From Bacteroidales bacterium (GTDB lineage Bacteria > Bacteroidota > Bacteroidia > Bacteroidales > UBA4417), in NCBI GenBank assembly GCA_016707785.1, contig JADJGZ010000050.1:1-13917 (forward strand): DNA of 13,917 nucleotides, in the 5' to 3' direction. Below are positions 1 through 7,116 of this stretch, piece after piece (position 1 is the stretch's first letter; every line of letters begins with the position of its first letter). The position numbers and the translations under genes are program-made. The notes below the pieces were generated by a model. It did not search any database and was not told where the DNA came from. It was given only the letters and a program-made list of their open reading frames with translations.

Positions 1-1
1 T

Positions 2-3000
2 ACTGCTGCCACAAATATATTCGCCTCCGCCAATGGTGATACTGATATTGACCTTGAATGGACCAATGGAAGTGGATCAGGCAGATATGTGGTCATTAAC
101 ACTGTCAACTCTTTCACCAACCCAGTGGATGGAACGGCAATACCTGCTTTTAATCCTGTTTATACAGGCTCCGGTGAGCAGGTCGTATATGCAGGCCCCG
201 CGAATTCCGTTACGGTTTCTGGTTTATTACCCTGTACGGAATATTATTTCAGGGTTTTTGAATATAACTGCTCAGGTGTTAACTCTAAGTACTTTACTCC
301 AGCAGCTGCCAATAATCCTGTAGCAGTTTCGACTTCTAATGTGAATCTGCCGGCTGATTTTACGGTTAGCGGTCAATCTGCTTATTGCTCTAATGACCCC
401 AACGTAGTTATTAACCTGAGTGGTTCTGAATCGGGGGTTAACTATCAATTAATGCTGGATGGTACCGCTGTTGGTTCTTCAATGCCCGGTACCGGCGCCG
501 CAATGATCTTTACTTATTCACCCCTCACCGCTGGGACCTATACCATTGAAGCTGTTGATGGAATCTTTGCCAGCTGCTCTGCTACCATGCCAGGTTCTGT
601 TGTGGTAACCATAAGCCCCTCCCCTGCTGACCCACTTACAGCTATTGCCGACAGGACCAACATTTGCAGCAATGATGGTGGGAATATCACTTTAACATCA
701 ACCGGAGGAAGCGGTTCAACCTTTGAATGGTATTCAGGGACCTGCGGAACCGGAACACTGGTAGGAAGTTTACAATCGGTTACTATTCCTGCTCCCACCA
801 CCACCACTACTTACTTTGGAAGATGGACCACCCCTACCTGCGGGAATAGCGCCTGCCTTTCAGTTACCATTAATGTCGATCCGGCACCTTCAACCTCCAA
901 TGCCGGCCCTAACCAGGGGATTTGCGGCAGTTTGAGTGCCACCTTAGCTGCTACAGTGCCAACATCAGGAACTGGTGCATGGAGCACACAGTCCGGCCCG
1001 GGAACCATCACCTTTGCTAATATTAACCAGAACAATACAGGAATCACTGCTTCTGTAATCGGGATTTACACCCTGGTTTGGACCGTTTCCAATGGATTAG
1101 TCTGTACCCCCAGTACCTCCACCGTTGAAATCAATTTCAGTAATGCCCTCACGGTAACAGCCAGTTGCAATACTCCGATATGCAGTGGTGATGATATCTT
1201 TCTTTATTCTGACATTGCCGGTGCCACCTATTCCTGGACCCATCCGAATGGCTTCACCTCCAATCAGCAAAATCCGGTTATTACCGGCTCAACGATGGCT
1301 GATGCCGGCACCTATACCCTTGATGTTACTAATATCCCCGGTGGATGTCCAAATACCAGTGATACTACTAATATTGTCATTAATGAGTCACCCACGGCCC
1401 CAACCTCATTGGCATCAAATCCGGCAGGAATTTGTGCCGGCAGCGGTGGTAATATCATTCTCACCTATACCGGGGGAGTGGGAGATACACTGCATTGGTA
1501 TGAAGGAAGTTGTGGTGGCACTCATCTTGGAGTCGGCAACAACCTTTCTATCCTTGCACCTGTAGCTACCACAACCTATTTTGCGCAATGGGCAAGCAAC
1601 CTCTGCGGAGTTTCTACCTGTGAATCAGTAACTGTTACGGTTGAAAACCCTCCTTCGGCAGCAAATGCCGGATCGGATCAATCCTTATGCGGGGTTACCA
1701 ATACTACGCTTGCAGCCGTCGTACCCTCACCCGGAACCGGAACCTGGTCGACGGTTTCAGGGCCCGGAACCATAACATTTGCAAATACAGCAAATCCATT
1801 CAGCGCAGTCTCTGCCTCATCGATGGGGATGTATATTTTGAGATGGACAGTTTCAAACGGCACTATTTGCCCTGCAAGCACCGATGATGTCAATATTGAA
1901 TTCAGTAATGCCATTTCAGTTACGGCAGGTAGTAATTCCCCTGTTTGTGAGAATGATACGATCTTTCTGACCTCAAGCATTGCCGGTGCCACTTATGCAT
2001 GGTCAGGACCCGGTGGATACTCATCAAACCTTCAAAACCCGGTGATTCCAAATATCACATCAGGTAATTCAGGAATATACACTGTTTCTGTGACGGCTAT
2101 TCCCGGAGGCTGCCCTCCCACTAACGGAAGCATTACAGTGAACGTGACGCCTAAACCAGCAACTCCGGCCATTACTTCCGTTAATATTGCCGGGAATGCT
2201 CAGAATGTGTGCCAGGGAACATCTCAAAACTATTCTATTACCCCTCCGACTGCCGGTTCATCCTATCTCTGGACACTTACCGGTCCGGGGGGTACCATGA
2301 CAACCGCTTCCAATCTGAGTCAAATTTCCATCAACTGGAATACGGTTGGCGGACCCTCTGTTGTTTCAGTCATAGAAACTGCATCTTCCGGCTGCCAGGG
2401 CGACCCACAGATACTCAATGTCACTGTTATGGCACCTCCTACCATCATGACAATGGATACAACAGGGGCTACCAATGGACAGAACAACGGCACATTGAAT
2501 GCTACGGCTTCAGGTGCTGCTCCTTTACAGTATTCAGTGGATGGTGGACTTTGGTCTAATTCAGGCTTATTTAACACTCTGCTTCCAGGCAATCATACCC
2601 TGCAGGTGAAAGATGCCAATGGCTGCATAAGTACAGGCAATTTCACCATTAATAATATTTTTGTCGGAATGACCTTCAATGGCGGTACAGCATCTGCCTG
2701 CCCTGGCAATACAGTATTGGTACCTGTTTATGCCACCGGATTCAGTAATATCAGGAGTTTCGACCTTTGTTTATCATACGATAACAGTATCGCCGGCTTT
2801 ATTCAAACCAGTTCCCTGCATAGTTCACTCAGCGGCACAACTACCGATGCCTCTGTGCCGGGCAACCTGCACCTTACCTGGGATGGAACCTCCAATGTGA
2901 CCATCAATAACGGCGACCTGCTTTTCAATCTTGAATTCACCGGGTTACAGTCAGGAATCGCCAATGTGAACTGGAATGATTTTCTGCCGGGAATTTGCGG

Positions 3001-3808
3001 AGTATTCGACCAGAATAATATCGCACTGGTTACGAATTTTATTCCCGGGAAAGCTACTTTCTATCAAACACCACAGGCTATTATTTCCGGTGATACTGAC
3101 TTATGTCTGGGAGATCCCCTTGATCTGACCGCCGAAGGTGACACCCTGACTCATCAATGGACTTTACCCGATGGTACTTCATTTATAGGGCACCGAATAC
3201 AACAACCCTCTTCTGTTATTGCTGATGAAGGGAAATACCTTGTGGTAGCAACCAATACTTTAGGTTGTGACAGTCGTGACTCAGTCCAGGTGGCAGTTCA
3301 CCCAATTCCTACAGTTAGCCTGGCTCCTGCCGACAGTGTTTGTACAGAAGCAGAAAATATTCTTACTCCCGGAAATGCCTTTGCGTCCTACCTATGGCCC
3401 GATGGCAGCGGTAATCCTACATACCTTGCCCCGGGTGAAGGCGTATACTGGGTGCAGGTGACTGATGCCTCCGGATGTATAGCCAGGGATACCGTCAGCC
3501 TGATCATTTGTCCTGCTGCACTGTATGTCCCAACAGCATTTTCTCCTAATAGTGATGGCCATAACGATTCCTTTAAAGCCAGGTATAGTGATGTGGATGT
3601 ACTTGAAGGATTCAGGCTTGTAGTTTATGACCGATGGGGGCAATTGCTCTTTGAATCAAATGATATAGAACTGGGATGGGATGGGAAATTCAAAGGGGAA
3701 TATTGTCCTACTGGTGTTTATACTTATGTCATTTTCTTCAGGAAGCCTGAAGGTAAAACCATCTCACAGGAAAGCCCATACCGGGGACTGATCACGCTTG
3801 TGAGGTAA
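2..3808 (+). CDS. Giant multidomain surface protein with T9SS type B C-terminal domain (5' end missing)
   Basis: The frame is open from the first bases of the window, so the true start lies upstream; 1268 residues are visible. Order seen: a fibronectin-III-like domain (to about nt 340), an Ig-like domain (341-619), two copies of a roughly 255-residue cassette of Ig-like, PKD-like and Ig-like domains (620-1387, 1388-2152), another PKD-like domain (2153-2431), a SprB-type repeat ending in 'VKDANGC' (2432-2659), a cohesin-like beta domain (2660-3059), two more Ig-like domains, and a C-terminal domain (about 3518-3805) beginning 'VPTAFSPNSDG' and containing 'YDRWGQLLF' and 'GWDG'. In Bacteroidota that last domain (gliding-motility-associated C-terminal domain) directs export and surface attachment by the type IX system. 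Paired cysteines and many Ser/Thr/Gly/Asn residues fit an extracellular protein. Adhesion or matrix binding is inferred; no catalytic domain is visible. The downstream gene has its own promoter and is unrelated. Confidence 0.9.
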   Translation, partial: TAATNIFASANGDTDIDLEWTNGSGSGRYVVINTVNSFTNPVDGTAIPAFNPVYTGSGEQVVYAGPANSVTVSGLLPCTEYYFRVFEYNCSGVNSKYFTPAAANNPVAVSTSNVNLPADFTVSGQSAYCSNDPNVVINLSGSESGVNYQLMLDGTAVGSSMPGTGAAMIFTYSPLTAGTYTIEAVDGIFASCSATMPGSVVVTISPSPADPLTAIADRTNICSNDGGNITLTSTGGSGSTFEWYSGTCGTGTLVGSLQSVTIPAPTTTTTYFGRWTTPTCGNSACLSVTINVDPAPSTSNAGPNQGICGSLSATLAATVPTSGTGAWSTQSGPGTITFANINQNNTGITASVIGIYTLVWTVSNGLVCTPSTSTVEINFSNALTVTASCNTPICSGDDIFLYSDIAGATYSWTHPNGFTSNQQNPVITGSTMADAGTYTLDVTNIPGGCPNTSDTTNIVINESPTAPTSLASNPAGICAGSGGNIILTYTGGVGDTLHWYEGSCGGTHLGVGNNLSILAPVATTTYFAQWASNLCGVSTCESVTVTVENPPSAANAGSDQSLCGVTNTTLAAVVPSPGTGTWSTVSGPGTITFANTANPFSAVSASSMGMYILRWTVSNGTICPASTDDVNIEFSNAISVTAGSNSPVCENDTIFLTSSIAGATYAWSGPGGYSSNLQNPVIPNITSGNSGIYTVSVTAIPGGCPPTNGSITVNVTPKPATPAITSVNIAGNAQNVCQGTSQNYSITPPTAGSSYLWTLTGPGGTMTTASNLSQISINWNTVGGPSVVSVIETASSGCQGDPQILNVTVMAPPTIMTMDTTGATNGQNNGTLNATASGAAPLQYSVDGGLWSNSGLFNTLLPGNHTLQVKDANGCISTGNFTINNIFVGMTFNGGTASACPGNTVLVPVYATGFSNIRSFDLCLSYDNSIAGFIQTSSLHSSLSGTTTDASVPGNLHLTWDGTSNVTINNGDLLFNLEFTGLQSGIANVNWNDFLPGICGVFDQNNIALVTNFIPGKATFYQTPQAIISGDTDLCLGDPLDLTAEGDTLTHQWTLPDGTSFIGHRIQQPSSVIADEGKYLVVATNTLGCDSRDSVQVAVHPIPTVSLAPADSVCTEAENILTPGNAFASYLWPDGSGNPTYLAPGEGVYWVQVTDASGCIARDTVSLIICPAALYVPTAFSPNSDGHNDSFKARYSDVDVLEGFRLVVYDRWGQLLFESNDIELGWDGKFKGEYCPTGVYTYVIFFRKPEGKTISQESPYRGLITLVR
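620..2152 (+). repeat. Tandem duplication of a three-domain cassette within the surface-protein gene
   Basis: Two adjacent units, 768 and 765 bp, align throughout at protein level. Matching cysteines sit at nt 665/1433, 923/1688 and 1181/1946, and 'CATTGCCGGTGCCAC' occurs at 1213-1227 and 1978-1992, exactly 765 bp apart. 'TTCAGTAATGCC' recurs at 1136 and 1901 with the same offset. A third start ('KPATP', nt 2153) lies at the next 765-bp step, but what follows there is a different PKD-like domain. The units have diverged widely at DNA level, so the duplication is not recent. Confidence 0.85.
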
Positions 3809-3849
3809 AATCTCTGACCGAATACTGCAATTTCCAGAAACTGTAGCTC

Positions 3850-3878
3850 TTGTTCCACCGGGCAATCATTTATCTTTG
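3850..3878 (+). promoter_or_regulatory. Bacteroidota-type promoter for wtpA
   Basis: TATCTTTG at 3871-3878 matches the Bacteroidota -7 box TAnnTTTG. TTG at 3850-3852 lies 18 bp upstream, within the spacing expected for the -33 element. Transcription would start about 25 bp before the wtpA ATG. This is the only promoter in the window where both elements are visible. Confidence 0.5.
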
Positions 3879-3910
3879 TCCTCACAAAGCGCTGGTTTAA
3901 TTCTTATAAA

Positions 3911-4876
3911 ATGTTAAGGTTCGCATTTCCACTTTTCATCCTTTTTTCTTCAATCTTTTCCCCTGCTGCCCAGTCGCAGAATACTTCCATTGGTGGTGAA
4001 TTAAAAATATTTCATGCAGGGAGTCTTTCTGTTCCAATGAAAGAAGTGACAACTGCCTTTAATAAACAATATCCTAAGGTGAAGGTCTTGCTTGAATCAG
4101 CGGGTAGTGTAGCATCAGCCAGGAAAATAACAGACCTTAAAAAACCTTGCGATATCATGGCTTCTGCCGATTATGCCGTTATCGACAATATGTTGATCCC
4201 GGAGTATGCCGACTGGAACATCAAATTTGTCAGTAATGAACTCTCCATTGTTTACAGTGAAAAGAGCCGTTATGCATCTCAAATCAACAACAAGAACTGG
4301 TTGGATATCCTGATGAAGGAGGATGTCGCTTTTGGCCGTGCCGATCCGAACTCTGACCCATGTGGTTATCGTACAGTTATGGCCTTGCAGCTGGCTGAAA
4401 AACATTATAAAAAGCCCGGCCTTGCAGCAAAATTCCTTGCAAAAGACCTTAATTATATGCGCCCTAAGGAGGTGGACCTGATTGCTTTACTGGAGACAGG
4501 TTCAATAGATTATATCTTTCTGTATAAGTCAGTTGCCATTCAGCATCAGTTAAAATATGTCACCCTGCCCGACCAGGTGAATCTGAAAAATCCTGCGTAT
4601 TCGAATCTCTATGCTACCGCTAAAGTGGAAATCAATGGAAAAGCACCAGGCAGCAAGGAAACGATGACCGGTGAACCTATGATCTACGGAGTTACAATGC
4701 TCAAAAATGCCCCAAATAAAGCCGCAGCCCTGGCTTTCCTGAAATTCCTGTTGTCAAAGGATCAAGGCATGAAGATCATGCAGAAAAACGGACAGCCTTC
4801 TGTGATTCCGATGGAGAATGAGCATTTTGACCGACTGCCCAAAGAACTGAAGGTTTTTGCAAAGAAGAGTAAATGA
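3911..4876 (+). CDS. wtpA: Tungstate/molybdate ABC transporter, periplasmic substrate-binding protein WtpA
   Basis: The 321-residue protein starts with a Sec signal peptide (about residues 1-22, ending 'PAAQSQ', no lipobox cysteine). The mature part begins with 'IFHAGSLSVP', followed by 'SAGSVASARKITDL', 'ASADYAVID' and 'PEYADW', the signature blocks of the WtpA/archaeal-type ModA family. Two family residues that complete six-coordinate binding of the oxyanion metal are present: Asp149 in 'SDPCGYR' and Glu187 in 'RPKEVDL'. This separates it from classical bacterial ModA, which binds a tetrahedral oxyanion. Length is normal for the family. It should capture tungstate or molybdate in the periplasm and deliver it to WtpB/WtpC, encoded 1.4 kb downstream. 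The unusual feature is its separation from wtpB by a repeat-rich gap and an unrelated gene. Tungstate versus molybdate preference cannot be told from sequence alone. Confidence 0.93.
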   Translation: MLRFAFPLFILFSSIFSPAAQSQNTSIGGELKIFHAGSLSVPMKEVTTAFNKQYPKVKVLLESAGSVASARKITDLKKPCDIMASADYAVIDNMLIPEYADWNIKFVSNELSIVYSEKSRYASQINNKNWLDILMKEDVAFGRADPNSDPCGYRTVMALQLAEKHYKKPGLAAKFLAKDLNYMRPKEVDLIALLETGSIDYIFLYKSVAIQHQLKYVTLPDQVNLKNPAYSNLYATAKVEINGKAPGSKETMTGEPMIYGVTMLKNAPNKAAALAFLKFLLSKDQGMKIMQKNGQPSVIPMENEHFDRLPKELKVFAKKSK

Positions 4877-4893
4877 GGGGCTACTTTAAAAAT

Positions 4894-5204
4894 GTCCCCC
4901 TCCTCAATCCCCCTTTTGAAAAGGGACGATAATGCAGTCCCCTTTGCAAAGGGGGGTCAGCTCGTGGCTGACGGGGATTGCCCCGGTGCAGGGTGATACC
5001 TTTTGGAGGAGAATTCTGCTTGAGTAACCTCCCCTTTCAAGGGCCTTGGCGGGGTGAGGTTTGGAAGGCTTTGAGTTAAATCCTTCAAATCCCCCTCAAT
5101 CCCCCTTTTCCAAAGGGGGACGAGATTTTGCTTCAATAAAAAGGCTTCCGGGGAGGTAAATTCGCTCAAATCCCTCTCAACCGCCCTTTTTCAAAGGGGG
5201 ACAA
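4894..5204. repeat. Cluster of C-rich/G-rich palindromic intergenic repeats
   Basis: The 425-bp gap between wtpA and the next gene holds no convincing gene. It carries five related units: 4894-4927, 4937-4957, 5026-5062, 5081-5121 and 5165-5202. The typical unit reads 'CCCCCTCAATCCCCCTTTT' followed by a complementary 'AAAGGGGGAC', forming a short hairpin. CCCCTTTGCAAAGGGG at 4939-4954 is a perfect 16-bp palindrome. The unit at 5026-5062 is a variant with 'CCTCCCCTTTCAAGGG' and 'GGCGGGGTGAGG'. Similar C-rich/G-rich hairpins are common between genes in Bacteroidota. They could act as transcription attenuators between wtpA and downstream genes, which is inference. Confidence 0.75.
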
Positions 5205-5260
5205 TTAAACTAATAAGAAATTATGCTTTATATTTATCACACTTTCCGAAAGACCACTCA

Positions 5261-5284
5261 TTTCTAAATTTCTAAATTTCTAAA
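5261..5284 (+). repeat. Three perfect tandem copies of an 8-bp unit
   Basis: TTTCTAAA is repeated three times without interruption (5261-5268, 5269-5276, 5277-5284), 17 bp before the ATG of the toroid-protein gene. It lies in the likely leader or promoter region, so copy-number change by slippage could alter expression. That effect is inferred. Confidence 0.8.
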
Positions 5285-5301
5285 TTCTCATATTAACCCC
5301 C

Positions 5302-6228
5302 ATGAACCACAACACCCCACTCATTTCCTGGCTGCTTGAAGGGGATGTATCCATACAATACCAGGTATATCAAGATCTATTGGGAGAACACAGGCCGGAA
5401 CTGCAGGATCGTATAGCAACAGAAGGCTGGGGAAAGGCAATCCTGGATCAGAGGCACAAAAACGGGCATTGGGGATTGGGGTTTTACCAGCCAAAATGGA
5501 CCTCTACCCATTACACCTTACTGGAATTGAGAAACCTTCGGATATCGCCCCATATTCCACAAATCAGGGAAAGCATTGACCAGGTTGTTCTCATGGAAAA
5601 AGGGCCGGATGGAGGGATCAATCCTTCCGGGAGCATTTCCCAGAGCGATGTGTGCATTAACGGGATGTTCCTGGATTATGCCTGCTATTTCAGAACCGAT
5701 CAGGAGGCTCTCCGGTCAGTGATTGATTTTGTTTTAGGTCAACGACTACCGGATGGAGGGTTTAATTGCCGGTTCAACCGTTCAGGTGCGAAACACAGTT
5801 CGCTGCATTCCACCCTATCGGTTGCAGAAGGACTGGCCTGTTACGAAAAGAACGGCTATACCTACCGACTAGAGGCAGTTAAAGAAGCAAAGCGGAGTGC
5901 AGAGGAATTCATGCTGATGCATCATTTATTCAAGTCCGATAAAACGCATGAAATCATCCATCCCTCCTTCCTGAAATTCCCCTACCCTGCCCGTTGGAAA
6001 TACGATGTCATGAGGGCTCTGGACTATTTCAGGTTCGCGGAGCATTCTCCTGATTCAAGAATGCAGGAAGCCCTGGATATAATCATTTCAAGGCAAAACC
6101 AGCAGGGACAGTGGAAATTGAATGCACCTTATCCCGGCAAAGTCCATATAGTGATGGAGAAATCAGGACAAGCCAGTCGCTGGAATACACTGAGAGCATT
6201 AAGAATCATAAATTACTTCTGCAAATAA
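5302..6228 (+). CDS. Alpha/alpha-toroid (prenyltransferase/squalene-cyclase-like) protein of unknown function
   Basis: The 308-residue protein has repeated helical units, each with a Gly-rich turn resembling the QW/PFTB motif: 'KNGHWGLGF' (about 54-62), 'PDGGINPSG' (about 99), 'PDGGFNCRF' (about 150) and 'QQGQWKLN' near the C terminus. This is the alpha/alpha-toroid layout shared by terpenoid cyclases and protein prenyltransferase beta subunits. The DxDD acid motif of squalene-hopene cyclases is absent and the protein is about half their length, so cyclase activity is unlikely. Asp116-x-Cys118 and His165/His169 are placed like the zinc ligands of prenyltransferase beta subunits. There is no signal peptide or membrane segment, so it should be cytoplasmic. 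I recognise it only as a member of a 'prenyltransferase-like repeat' family without known function. It sits between wtpA and wtpB on the same strand; a link to metal-oxyanion use is possible but unproven. Confidence 0.75.
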   Translation: MNHNTPLISWLLEGDVSIQYQVYQDLLGEHRPELQDRIATEGWGKAILDQRHKNGHWGLGFYQPKWTSTHYTLLELRNLRISPHIPQIRESIDQVVLMEKGPDGGINPSGSISQSDVCINGMFLDYACYFRTDQEALRSVIDFVLGQRLPDGGFNCRFNRSGAKHSSLHSTLSVAEGLACYEKNGYTYRLEAVKEAKRSAEEFMLMHHLFKSDKTHEIIHPSFLKFPYPARWKYDVMRALDYFRFAEHSPDSRMQEALDIIISRQNQQGQWKLNAPYPGKVHIVMEKSGQASRWNTLRALRIINYFCK

Positions 6229-6242
6229 TCTCAAACTGCTCT

Positions 6243-6250
6243 TATATTTG
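6243..6250 (+). promoter_or_regulatory. Possible -7 box for wtpBC
   Basis: TATATTTG fits TAnnTTTG and lies 62 bp before the wtpB ATG, just after the stop of the toroid gene. No TTG is found at the expected -33 distance, so support is partial. If real, wtpBC can be transcribed separately from wtpA. Confidence 0.35.
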
Positions 6251-6312
6251 CATTTCTGGTAGCATGAAATGATGGGATCTTTAAGCCCAGCTTACAGTCC
6301 TGCACCTGGCTG

Positions 6313-7116
6313 ATGAATATGAACCGTCCGAACCTTTTTCACTCTTTTTTCCTGCTACTGGGCGGACTGGTTATTCTGTTCATTCTCGCCCCCTTACTGG
6401 GTATGTTCTTCGCCACCACACCAGAGCAAATATTCACCACGGCAAAGGAAGCAGAGGTACGCGACAGCATCTGGCTAACCCTTTGGACTTCCATGTTTGC
6501 CACCCTCCTTTTTGCTGTTGCGGCCATCCCTTTTGCCTATTTACTGGCAAGGAAGTCGTTTCCGCTGAAGAAACTGGTCAGTGGAATCATTGATATCCCG
6601 GTAGTGATCCCGCATTCAGCAGCTGGGATTGCTATCCTGGGCTTTGTATCAAGGGATACCTGGCTCGGACAAATGGGTTCTGCCGTAGGGTTGAACTTTG
6701 TAGGATCAGCAGCGGGAATCATTGTTGCAATGGCATTTGTGAGCATTCCATACCTCATCAATGCAGCCAGGGATGGATTTTTAGGGGTACCGGAACGGCT
6801 GGAAAAAGCAGCTTTATCACTGGGAGCTTCACCATTGCGGGTATTCATGACCATTTCCCTGCCCCTGGCCTGGCGAAATATCCTTTCCGGACTCATCCTG
6901 ATGTTCGCCAGGGGAATGAGTGAATTTGGAGCGGTGGTAGTGGTGGCTTATCACCCGATGATCACCCCTGTCCTTATCTATGAACGATTTGGAGCTTTCG
7001 GATTAAAATATGCAAGGCCTGTATCGGTCATTTTTATCCTCATCACTCTTGCAGCATTTATCCTGCTCAGGTCATTATCCAGCGAAAAAAAGCTGAGAAA
7101 GGAAGCAGGTGAATAA
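6313..7116 (+). CDS. wtpB: Tungstate/molybdate ABC transporter, inner-membrane permease WtpB
   Basis: The 267-residue integral membrane protein has about six hydrophobic segments (roughly residues 12-32, 52-78, 90-112, 126-150, 190-215, 235-255). The cytoplasmic EAA loop that contacts the ATPase is clear from about residue 164: 'EKAALSLGAS' followed by 'ISLPLAWRNILSG'. 'IDIPVVIPHSAAGIAIL' and 'ARGMSEFGAVVVVAYHP' are typical of the ModB/WtpB/CysT-type permeases. Length is usual. It forms the transport channel with WtpC and receives tungstate or molybdate from WtpA. Its stop codon overlaps the start of wtpC by 8 bp, so the two are probably translationally coupled. A second in-frame ATG two codons downstream could also serve as the start. 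Confidence 0.92.
   Translation: MNMNRPNLFHSFFLLLGGLVILFILAPLLGMFFATTPEQIFTTAKEAEVRDSIWLTLWTSMFATLLFAVAAIPFAYLLARKSFPLKKLVSGIIDIPVVIPHSAAGIAILGFVSRDTWLGQMGSAVGLNFVGSAAGIIVAMAFVSIPYLINAARDGFLGVPERLEKAALSLGASPLRVFMTISLPLAWRNILSGLILMFARGMSEFGAVVVVAYHPMITPVLIYERFGAFGLKYARPVSVIFILITLAAFILLRSLSSEKKLRKEAGE

Noticed and set aside
538..1992. Minus-strand frames opposite the surface protein (538-807, 811-1047, 1678-1992)
   Set aside because: They are shadows created by the composition of the long plus-strand gene; similar frames at 811-1047 and 1678-1992 arise because the domain cassette is duplicated.
3879..3910. Molybdenum/tungsten cofactor riboswitch in the wtpA leader
   Set aside because: The likely leader is only about 25 nt, too short for that riboswitch, and shows no matching stem structure.
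4957..5169. A 70-codon minus-strand reading frame (contains 'PLWKRGIEGDL' and 'PRPLKGEV')
   Set aside because: It lies wholly inside the C-rich/G-rich palindromic repeats; its residues are just translations of repeat units, as is commonly seen for spurious short proteins in Bacteroidota.
4894..5204. Possible CRISPR array in the repeat-rich gap after wtpA
   Set aside because: Units are internally palindromic, vary in length and sequence, and are irregularly spaced; there are no uniform spacers and no cas genes.
5302..6228. Squalene-hopene or other triterpene cyclase
   Set aside because: The protein is about half the expected length and has no DxDD motif, although it shares the toroid repeats.
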